The position numbers and the translations under genes are program-made. A model generated the notes under the pieces. The model did no database searches. It saw only the letters and a list, made by a program, of their open reading frames with translations, and was not told the origin of the DNA. From CAYXVF01 sp964468125 (GTDB lineage Bacteria; Myxococcota; XYA12-FULL-58-9; CAYXVF01), in contig CAYXVF010000009.1 in the NCBI GenBank assembly GCA_964468125.1, positions 21,379 through 85,378 of the forward strand: a stretch of DNA of 64,000 nucleotides, read 5' to 3'. Of the stretch, positions 44,090-51,644 are shown in pieces (within the stretch, counting starts at the first letter, position 1; each line of letters starts with the position of its first letter).

Positions 44090-45829
44090 ATGCCGTCTCT
44101 CTTCGCCTGCAGCTTCGAAGGAAGCGCTACTCCTGGATTTGATCTCCGCTGTCTTCGCCCGGGAATGAAGCACCCGGACGGTTGGGGGATCGGGTTTTAT
44201 CCCTCGAGCGAGCCTCACGGGACCGTCTTGAAGGAGACGCCGACCTCCAGCCGCGGCTATCGCGACCCGGTACAGAGCTGGGGTGAGCTCGAGTCTTCGA
44301 CGTTCATCGTGCAGTTGCGCCGTGCCCATTGGGGTGGGCTCAGCGACGCCAATACCCAGCCGTTCAGCCGGACCTTTGCCCGGCGCGTTTGGCTCTTCGC
44401 GCACAGCGGGAGTTTGCAGCATCGCCTCGAGCTCGACGAGGGCGCGCTCTTCGAGCCGGTGGGCACGAGCGATTCGGAGACGCTGTTTTGCGCTCTGATG
44501 ACACGCGTTGCGGACGCCGGCGCACGTAGCCTGGCCGACCTCCCTGCCGATCAGATCCGAGGCTGGCTCGAGGAGCTCAGAGCGGCTGGGGATACGACCT
44601 GCGTTTGGTGCGACGGACGTGACCTCGTCGCCTATGCCGGTTTCGGCCCCGAGTCCCTCTATCTCGCTTCGGTCGTGCCGCCGGTGGAGCAGCTGACCCT
44701 GTCCGATGAGTCCCTCGCGGTGAATCTCACCGCCCGCGGGCCGCTCTCTCGACGCTCGGTGCTGGTGAGCTCCTCCGCCCTAGCCTCCGCTGAGAACACG
44801 CAGCTGCAGTTCGAGAAGATGGCACCCGGACGCATGGTGGTGGTCCGCGAAGGCGTGGTCACGCAGGACGGAGTCGGAGCGCCCAGACAGCAGGTCGAGG
44901 TACACACGGTAAGCCGCCCGGACAGGATGCCCCCTAAGGTGCTCCTCGTTCACCACCATACGATCTACGAGTATGAGCAGCCCGTGAAGCGCAGCGTGCA
45001 CCGTTTTAGGCTCCAGCCAGTCGAGGATAGGCGCCAGCGCGTGCTCGACTACGATCTGACTGTCAACGTCAACGCTGTCGCTGTCGACTACGACGACGTC
45101 TTCGGCAATCGCGCGCGGCATCTCACCGTCAACGAGCCCTACAGCCGTTTCGAGGTACGCTCACGTGCCATCGTAGACGTCATGGACACGGACCCGCTGG
45201 CCTTCGCGGCGGTACACGAACGGCGCGTGATCCCGCTCGTGTGGATGCCCTGGCAGCGCGAGATTCTGCAGCCCTATTTGCTTCCCGAGGAGCTTCCCGA
45301 GACGCAGCTCTACGAGCTGAGCGATTACGTGATGTCCTTCGTTCGACGGAACGACTATGACCTTCTCGACACGCTCCTCGACATCAATCGCACGATCTAC
45401 AGCAGCTACAGCTACGTGCAGGGCACTACGAGCCTTCAGACCACGCCCTTTGAGGTGTATCAGGAGCGCAAAGGCGTCTGTCAGGACTTCGCGAATCTGT
45501 TCATTTGCTTGGCCCGTCTCCTCGGCGTGCCCGCGCGCTACGCGTGTGGTTACATTTATTGTCCGCCGCTCAATCCGAACCAAGTGCAATCCCTCGCCTC
45601 GCATGCGTGGGTCCAGGTGTACATTCCCGACGTTGGGTGGGTTGGCCTCGACCCCACAAACGGGGTGCTGACCCAGACCGATCACATTCGGGTGGCCGTG
45701 GGCCGCAACTACACGGACGCGACTCCCACCTCGGGTACGATCTATGAAGGGGGAGGGCGCGAGACCCTAACCGTCGAAGTCCATGTCACGGACGTCACCG
45801 GTGGTGCGCGCACCTTGACTGAGCTCTGA
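44090..45829 (+). CDS. Class II amidotransferase-like domain fused to transglutaminase
   Basis: 579 residues. Residues 1-265 resemble the YafJ-type class II glutamine amidotransferase (Ntn fold): LRPGMKHPDGWGIGFY, LRRAHWGGLSDANTQPF, WLFAHSGSL and GTSDSETLFCAL. The catalytic Cys normally at position 2 is absent: the start is MPSLFACSF, so Pro stands there. The next Cys is residue 7. The second half (about 285-579) is a transglutaminase with N-domain and core: Cys464 in GVCQDFANLF, His505 in SHAWVQVY and Asp521 in GLDPTNG, all present. The fusion suggests the N-terminal half binds a gamma-glutamyl or other amide rather than hydrolysing it. It follows the large transglutaminase gene by 40 bases. 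Confidence 0.9.
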   Translation: MPSLFACSFEGSATPGFDLRCLRPGMKHPDGWGIGFYPSSEPHGTVLKETPTSSRGYRDPVQSWGELESSTFIVQLRRAHWGGLSDANTQPFSRTFARRVWLFAHSGSLQHRLELDEGALFEPVGTSDSETLFCALMTRVADAGARSLADLPADQIRGWLEELRAAGDTTCVWCDGRDLVAYAGFGPESLYLASVVPPVEQLTLSDESLAVNLTARGPLSRRSVLVSSSALASAENTQLQFEKMAPGRMVVVREGVVTQDGVGAPRQQVEVHTVSRPDRMPPKVLLVHHHTIYEYEQPVKRSVHRFRLQPVEDRRQRVLDYDLTVNVNAVAVDYDDVFGNRARHLTVNEPYSRFEVRSRAIVDVMDTDPLAFAAVHERRVIPLVWMPWQREILQPYLLPEELPETQLYELSDYVMSFVRRNDYDLLDTLLDINRTIYSSYSYVQGTTSLQTTPFEVYQERKGVCQDFANLFICLARLLGVPARYACGYIYCPPLNPNQVQSLASHAWVQVYIPDVGWVGLDPTNGVLTQTDHIRVAVGRNYTDATPTSGTIYEGGGRETLTVEVHVTDVTGGARTLTEL

Positions 45830-45977
45830 GCCTCACGGCTCGTCCGCGATCGCCCGCTAGAGCACCATCACTCCCGGGCGTGGGGACCACGGTTCTTCGC
45901 CGCCAGAGGACACGCTCGCGCACACTTTCGCACTTCATTCGAAACCGAAGCCCGCACGGCCGGTTGGACCTGAGGTG

Positions 45978-47381
45978 ATGCGAGTTCTGGCATTTTTGAC
46001 CCCACTGTTGCTCCCGGCGCTCGTCCTCGCCCGGCCCGAGGCTCCGGAGCTGTTCTGCGAGAGCTATCCCACCGCACCGTCATGTCTCGCGGGCGGCGCA
46101 GGCTGCGGCGATTGCCACAGCACGCCCCCGTCGCTGAACGACTATGGCCGGGCGCTACAGGCCGAGCTCGGCCTCTACGATGATTTTGCGCGGGCGCTCT
46201 CCGATGCGCTGCTCGCGGTGGAGGCTTCGGACAGCGACGGCGACGGCTTTTCCAACCGAGAGGAAATCCTTTGGGGGAGTGCACCGGCTGACGCGGACAG
46301 CTATCCCCGTGAAATCGACTGCAGCAGCGGGGTACAGCGCGATGGGCTGAACCCATGCGCCTATGACCCGATCTACGTGTTCCGGCGCGTGATGCTCGAC
46401 TTCTGCGGCCGCTCCCCGGGCTACGACGAGCTCGAGGAGTTGCGAGCCGCTGGCGCAAGGCGCGAAGACGTGCACCTCGTCCTCTCTCGCTGCCTCGACA
46501 GTGAATGGTGGATCGGGCGCGATGGCGCCCTGTGGCGGTTGGCGCATCGAAAGATTCGACCTCTCGCGACCCTGAAGGGTGGCGCGAACCCCGGTGAAGT
46601 GCCTCTCGGCGACTACGAGGACGACTACAACCTGTTCGTCTGGTCGCAGATCGATGGCCACGACGCCCGGGAGCTGTTGACCGCGCAGTTCTTCGTCGCT
46701 CGCCGCGATTTACCGACAGAGTACGTCGCGTACGCAGCGAGTGTTCTGGAGCAGGCGCAGTCCCGTCCGTTCACCGCGGCGCAGCGGGTCCCGGTCGATC
46801 GGCGAGCGGGGATCCTCACCCATCGCTGGTTTCTTTTGATCAACACCATGTTCACCGCGATCCCGCGAACCACCGCCGCGCAGGCGTACCGCAGCTTTCT
46901 CGGGCTCGATCTCTCGCGTTTGGAGGGGCTCTTTCCGGTGGACCACGAACCGTTCGACTACGACGCGAAAGGCGTGCAGGCACCCGCATGCGCTCAGTGT
47001 CATTCTACCCTCGACCCGCTCTCCTATCCGTTCAGCCGCTACGAGGGCCTCGGAGGTGGCGCCCTGGGCTACAACGCGAACCGCATGCAGCGTTTCGTGC
47101 CGAGCGACGGCTCGCGGGTGGTCGACACGCCTGAGGCGGGGAGCCTTCTCGGTGAGCCGGTCGAGGATCTAGTGGAGTGGGGAGAGGTGGCTGCAAATAG
47201 CGACGCTTTTGCCCGTGCCACCGTTCTCGATCACTGGCGTCGCGTTTTCGGTGAAGCCCCTCGCGCGGACGAGCTCGAGACCTTCAACCGACTCTGGCAG
47301 CGATTTCGCGGTGAGCTCGGCTACAGCGTCGAGGCCATGCTGCACGCACTCATTGATACGGAGGTCTACGGTGTACCGTGA
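45978..47381 (+). CDS. Secreted di-heme c-type cytochrome-like protein
   Basis: About 467 residues from the ATG at 45978 (a GTG three bases earlier is possible). A signal peptide is followed by two CxxCH heme sites, CGDCH (about 43-47) and CAQCH (about 338-342). The region after the first contains a DSDGDGFSNREE calcium-binding loop. The middle and end recall DUF1588/DUF1592-type proteins, with RAGILTHRWFLL, then CAQCHSTLDPLSYPF. Such proteins in Planctomycetes and Myxococcota pair with DUF1501/DUF1552 partners, and here the DUF1501-like gene follows two genes later. Probably a periplasmic electron-transfer or redox enzyme of unknown substrate. Confidence 0.82.
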   Translation: MRVLAFLTPLLLPALVLARPEAPELFCESYPTAPSCLAGGAGCGDCHSTPPSLNDYGRALQAELGLYDDFARALSDALLAVEASDSDGDGFSNREEILWGSAPADADSYPREIDCSSGVQRDGLNPCAYDPIYVFRRVMLDFCGRSPGYDELEELRAAGARREDVHLVLSRCLDSEWWIGRDGALWRLAHRKIRPLATLKGGANPGEVPLGDYEDDYNLFVWSQIDGHDARELLTAQFFVARRDLPTEYVAYAASVLEQAQSRPFTAAQRVPVDRRAGILTHRWFLLINTMFTAIPRTTAAQAYRSFLGLDLSRLEGLFPVDHEPFDYDAKGVQAPACAQCHSTLDPLSYPFSRYEGLGGGALGYNANRMQRFVPSDGSRVVDTPEAGSLLGEPVEDLVEWGEVAANSDAFARATVLDHWRRVFGEAPRADELETFNRLWQRFRGELGYSVEAMLHALIDTEVYGVP

Positions 47382-48042
47382 GCTCTCTCTCGCTTGCCTG
47401 CTCGTCGTCTGCGCCTGTGACGGTACGGTCTACGCCCCCGATCCGGATTTCGACCTCGGGCCAGCGGCTCCGCCTGCGGCAGAGGGCGACGAGACGCCCG
47501 TCGACGAAGGCGACGGCGTGAGCTCTGAGCCGCTCCAGGTGACGCCTTCCCGGACGCAACGGGTGCGATTCAAAGGGGGCGAGCGCTGGTTGACGGATCT
47601 CGCCCGTGGACTCGACCTCGACGCCGCGCGGGTGTGCGTCGAGCTCGGCGACTCGTCCTGTCTCGATCTTCACGGCATCAGCCTCGGCGGGGTCGACCCC
47701 TACGTGAAGCGCATCGACTCGCCGGTGGAGGGCGTCCCGGTGACCGCGCCGCTCGCGGTCGAGCGGATCGCCTGGCTCATGTGTGGTGCACGGGTCGAGC
47801 AGGACTTCGCCGGGGGCGATGGGCTCTTCGCGGTGCTCGCCGATCGCGAGGCGAGTCCTGAGGCCCTGGCCGGATCCACCGATGCGCTCTACCGCGTCTT
47901 GCTTCAGCGCGACCCGGACCCGGTGGAGCGCGACGCGCTCGTTGCACTCTTCGATGAAATCCAGAGCGAGCCTCGGGTGGCGAATTGGAGCAAGGCCGCA
48001 TGCTTTGCGGTCGCGACGAGTCTCGAGACCCTCTTTTACTAG
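47371..48042 (+). CDS. Predicted lipoprotein of the cytochrome/DUF1501 trio
   Basis: 223 residues from a GTG that overlaps the preceding gene's end by 11 bases; the frame is open far upstream, but that is antiphase to the cytochrome gene. The N-terminal signal ends at a likely lipobox Cys (VVCAC, about residue 16). A Pro/Glu/Asp-rich linker (20-55) follows, then a helical domain (about 60-223) with IAWLMCGARVE and LYRVLLQRDPDPVERDALVALFDEI, a pattern also seen in DUF1588-type neighbours. No catalytic motif. Its tight packing suggests a complex with the cytochrome and the DUF1501-like protein. Confidence 0.75.
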   Translation: MYRELSLACLLVVCACDGTVYAPDPDFDLGPAAPPAAEGDETPVDEGDGVSSEPLQVTPSRTQRVRFKGGERWLTDLARGLDLDAARVCVELGDSSCLDLHGISLGGVDPYVKRIDSPVEGVPVTAPLAVERIAWLMCGARVEQDFAGGDGLFAVLADREASPEALAGSTDALYRVLLQRDPDPVERDALVALFDEIQSEPRVANWSKAACFAVATSLETLFY

Positions 48043-48057
48043 AAGGAGTCAGCGACG

Positions 48058-49512
48058 ATGAATCGACGGGAAATACTGAAAGCGATGAGTGCCCTCGGTG
48101 CTCTCGGAGCGGCTCCCCGGTTGGGGTGGGGACAGGAGCGTGAGGACCCGCGCTTTCTGATCGTCCTCGGTGCCACGGGGGGGGCTTCGATCATCGACGG
48201 CGCCCTCGCGCTCAGCTCGGAGGAGGTCTCGTCGGAACCGTCGACACTGAATTGCTTCGCCGCGGCGGAGCTTCGCACGTTTCCCGGCTCCGAGCTGCGC
48301 GCGGTGGATCTCACACGCAGCAGCCTCGGCTCGATCAACGCGGGGTTCAGCAGCGACCAGAGCAGTTTCGTGCAGCGGCAGATGCAGGACATGCTGGTCG
48401 CGACCGTCGAGGGGACGAGCGTCAACCACGGCATCGCCCAGCGACGTGCGGTCACCGGCAACGAGGCTTGGTCCGGCCGCACCCTGCAGGAGCTCGTTGC
48501 GCTGCAGCACGGGGAGGGCTACCCGCTGCCAAACGTGCATCTCGCCACCGGGACCGGCTTCAGCGAACGGGGGACGGACGACGGTCTGCCGAGCTGGTGT
48601 TTCGGCGAGCCGGTGAGCGATCCGAGCGTCTTCGCCCTGGCGCTGCACGGGTCCAAAGGCATTGCCGCGGCGCCACCGTCCGCGGTGGTGGCTCAGGCGC
48701 GCGCTCTCCGCAACGATGTGCTCGATCCGGCGAGTCATTTTCGTCGCGTGTTCCACGGTAGCCCGAGCTTGGCGCGCTGGGAGGAGCGGCGCCGGGTCGA
48801 GGCGATCGAGCACGCCGCCCTGGTGGAGAAGCTGCTGCTCCGGGGAGGCGGCGGATTGCCGGCGAGTCCCGATCTCGATGCGATCGCTGCCGTCTTTCCC
48901 AACTACGACTACGATCCGCTCGAGGCCCAGGCGGCGATGGCGTTCTTGCTTCTGAAGAACCGTGTGAGCGTGACCGCGACGATCGCCCCGAGCTTCGATC
49001 TGAAGCTGCAGGAAGGTCTCAGCCTGCAGGAGGGATTGCCGGACGACGCGGTGATCAACCCGCCGATCGCTTTCGACTTTTCCCACAATGGCCACCGATC
49101 GACGCAGGCGCTGATGTGGACTCGGATCTACCGGATCGCCGATGGTTTGATCTCGCTGTTGAAGAGCGTGGAGCTGCGCGACGGGGTGAGTTTCTGGGAT
49201 CGGACCCTGATCTACGTCGCCACGGACTTCGGCCGCTCGAAGAACCGTCCGCCGGACGCCGATGAGTTCGGCTCCGCCCACGATCTCAACAATGGCGTGC
49301 TCCTGATCTCGCCGCTGGTGCGGGGAAATCGCGTCTTGGGTGGAGTGCGGCGGAATGATGCGCTGACCTACGGGTTTGATCTGCACTCGGGAGATCCCAT
49401 CGAAGGCCGTCGGACCAGCGAAGCGGAGCTGTTCTCAGGCCTGCTGCACGTATTGGGCGTGAATCGCAGCGGAAGCGGCTTGCCCTCGGTGACCGCTTTT
49501 GCTCGGACCTGA
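48058..49512 (+). CDS. DUF1501-like secreted protein
   Basis: 484 residues. The N-terminus (NRREILKAMSALGALGAAPRLGWG) has a twin-Arg-like motif before a hydrophobic stretch, which fits Tat export. The body resembles the DUF1501/DUF1552 alkaline-phosphatase-like superfamily: FLIVLGATGGASIIDG near the start, VEGTSVNHGIAQRRAVTGN, LIYVATDFGRSKN and LNNGVLLISPLVRGNRVLGGV near the end. Metal-binding residues cannot be placed with certainty. It is the last gene of the cytochrome-lipoprotein trio and starts 15 bases after the lipoprotein stop. Confidence 0.8.
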   Translation: MNRREILKAMSALGALGAAPRLGWGQEREDPRFLIVLGATGGASIIDGALALSSEEVSSEPSTLNCFAAAELRTFPGSELRAVDLTRSSLGSINAGFSSDQSSFVQRQMQDMLVATVEGTSVNHGIAQRRAVTGNEAWSGRTLQELVALQHGEGYPLPNVHLATGTGFSERGTDDGLPSWCFGEPVSDPSVFALALHGSKGIAAAPPSAVVAQARALRNDVLDPASHFRRVFHGSPSLARWEERRRVEAIEHAALVEKLLLRGGGGLPASPDLDAIAAVFPNYDYDPLEAQAAMAFLLLKNRVSVTATIAPSFDLKLQEGLSLQEGLPDDAVINPPIAFDFSHNGHRSTQALMWTRIYRIADGLISLLKSVELRDGVSFWDRTLIYVATDFGRSKNRPPDADEFGSAHDLNNGVLLISPLVRGNRVLGGVRRNDALTYGFDLHSGDPIEGRRTSEAELFSGLLHVLGVNRSGSGLPSVTAFART

Positions 49513-49549
49513 GGAGTGCGCTAGGGGCTCCCCACTATAGGAGACCCAC

Positions 49550-51514
49550 ATGAAGAAGATCGTCGCCCTCACTCTGGCCGCCGTATTTCTCGGCGCCTGC
49601 GCCGGAAAGTCCAAGACCCCGGAGGCCTCGTCTACCACTGAAGCGAGCCCCGCGAAGTCCCCCGAGACGGCGAGCAGCGCGGAGACGGCTGCAGAAGCAA
49701 CCCTCGATCCACGCTACGTGTGGGACCTCAGCGACCTCTACCCGACGCCGGAGGCCTGGAACGCCGCACGCACCGCACTCCTGGCCAAGGTCGAAGAGTT
49801 TCCCCGGCACAAAGGGACCCTTGGCAAGAGCGCGGCGCACCTCGAAGAGGTGATGGGCGAGATGTTCTTCGAGCTCAACAAGGAAGCCTCTCGGATCTTC
49901 AGCTACGCGAGTCTCTCTCGTGATGAGGACCAACGCGTTCCCGCGGGGCAGAGCCGCTTTGAGCTCGCCCGGGCCATGTATTCAAAGCTCGGGCAGGCGA
50001 CCTCGTGGGTGCAGCCGGAGCTTCTCGAGCTCGGCCCCAAGAAGATCGAGCGTTTCATCGCGCAGGAGCCAGGCCTCCAACCCTTCGCGTTCTTCCTGCG
50101 CGACACCGTCCGTCTCGCCCCACACACCCTCGACAAAAAGGGAGAGCAGCTGTTGGCCTCCTCCGGCCTCGTGATGTCGAGTCCCGGCCAGATTTATCAG
50201 CTCCTCGCCAACGCTGACATTCCCTGGCCGACGGTGACCCTCTCCGATGGAACGGAAGCCTTCCTCAACTCCTCAGGGTACACCCGTTATCGGTCCGTGC
50301 CGAACCGCGCCGATCGCAAGAAGGTGATGGAGTCGTTCTTCGCGACCTGGAAGGAGTACGAAGATTCGATCGGTGCGACTCTGGGGGCGGCGGTGCAGGC
50401 CCACCTCTTCACCGCTCGAGCACGGAGCTTCGAGAGCGCGCTCGCCTCGGCTTTGGCGGACGACAACATCCCGCCGGCGGTCTACCGCACCCTGGTTGCG
50501 GAGACGAACGCAGCGCTCCCAACACTTCATCGCTATTTTCGCCTGCGCGCGAAGATGCTCAGGGTCGACGACATCGCCTACTACGACATCTATCCGCCGC
50601 TCGTAGAGCTCGAGGGTGGGGCGGTCTTCGACATCGAGCGCAGCAAGGAGATCACGCTCGTGGCCCTCGAGCCATTCGGCGAGGACTACACGAACAAGCT
50701 CGAGTACGCCTTCTCGCAGAAGTGGATGCACGGGCAGCCGCGGCGCGGCAAGCGCTCCGGCGCATACATGAACGGGTCCGCCTACGACGTTCACCCCTAC
50801 ATCCTGTTGAACCACAACGACGACTACGAAGCGCTCTCCACCTTCGCCCACGAGTGGGGCCATGCGGTGCACACGATGCTCGCCGTCGAGAACCAGCCCT
50901 ATCCGACCGCGGGTTACTCGATCTTCACGGCGGAGATGGCGTCGACGATCAATGAGATCCTGCTCCAGGAGCACATGATCAAAAACGCCAAGAGCAAAGA
51001 AGAGAAGCTCTTCTACCTCGGCCAGTCCTTGGAGGCGATCCGCGGAACGCTCTTCCGCCAGGCGATGTTTGGTGAATTTGAGCTCGCGATTCACGAAGCG
51101 GCGGAGAAAGGAGAGCCTTTGAGTGGCACACGGCTCAGCGAGATGTACCTAGAGCTGCTGCGCAAGTACCACGGGCACGATGAAGGCGTGATGAGCATCG
51201 ACGAGGCCTTTGGTGCCGAGTGGATGTACATTCCTCACTTCTACTACGACTTCTACGTCTACCAGTACGCCACCTCGATCTCCGGCGCTGCCTGGTTCGC
51301 CGAGAAGTTTCTGAACGGCGATGACAGCGCGCGGGTGGCCTTCTTGAACGTCTTGAAGGCTGGAGGGTCGGATTACCCGTACGAAATCCTGAAAGAGGTC
51401 GGCCTCGATCTCGCCGAGCCCGAACCCTACCGGGCCGCCTTCCGTCGCATGAACGACGTGATGGACCGCATCGAAGCGCTCTCGAGAGAGGGCGATGCGA
51501 CCGCCGCGCGATAG
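49550..51514 (+). CDS. pepF: M3-family oligoendopeptidase F-like lipoprotein
   Basis: 654 residues. The signal ends with lipobox LGAC (Cys17), followed by a Ser/Thr/Glu linker (20-45). The rest is an M3 zinc metallopeptidase of the PepF type. The HExxH motif is FAHEWGHAVH, with His434, Glu435 and His438; the downstream Glu ligand lies in FTAEMASTINEILLQE. The C-terminus has the typical GMSIDE/YIPHFYYDFYVYQYATS block. PepF normally degrades peptides of 7-17 residues in the cytoplasm. The lipoprotein signal puts this one in the periplasm, where it could process imported or envelope peptides. Confidence 0.92.
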   Translation: MKKIVALTLAAVFLGACAGKSKTPEASSTTEASPAKSPETASSAETAAEATLDPRYVWDLSDLYPTPEAWNAARTALLAKVEEFPRHKGTLGKSAAHLEEVMGEMFFELNKEASRIFSYASLSRDEDQRVPAGQSRFELARAMYSKLGQATSWVQPELLELGPKKIERFIAQEPGLQPFAFFLRDTVRLAPHTLDKKGEQLLASSGLVMSSPGQIYQLLANADIPWPTVTLSDGTEAFLNSSGYTRYRSVPNRADRKKVMESFFATWKEYEDSIGATLGAAVQAHLFTARARSFESALASALADDNIPPAVYRTLVAETNAALPTLHRYFRLRAKMLRVDDIAYYDIYPPLVELEGGAVFDIERSKEITLVALEPFGEDYTNKLEYAFSQKWMHGQPRRGKRSGAYMNGSAYDVHPYILLNHNDDYEALSTFAHEWGHAVHTMLAVENQPYPTAGYSIFTAEMASTINEILLQEHMIKNAKSKEEKLFYLGQSLEAIRGTLFRQAMFGEFELAIHEAAEKGEPLSGTRLSEMYLELLRKYHGHDEGVMSIDEAFGAEWMYIPHFYYDFYVYQYATSISGAAWFAEKFLNGDDSARVAFLNVLKAGGSDYPYEILKEVGLDLAEPEPYRAAFRRMNDVMDRIEALSREGDATAAR

Positions 51515-51644
51515 GTGCCGCCGTCGAAGCCGTCGGGCGGGGACACCCGACAAAAGATCGCCTGTCGTGCTCTTGCGCACAGATCTGCCGGCTTTTGAGT
51601 GACATACCCCATCCCGTATGATTCACGCGCCTTAAGGTGGGGCT

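Noticed and set aside
51515..51600. GTCGGG-8 bases-CCCGAC hairpin after the M3 peptidase gene as a terminator
   Set aside because: The stem is followed by A residues on the plus strand, with no T-run, so intrinsic termination is not supported.
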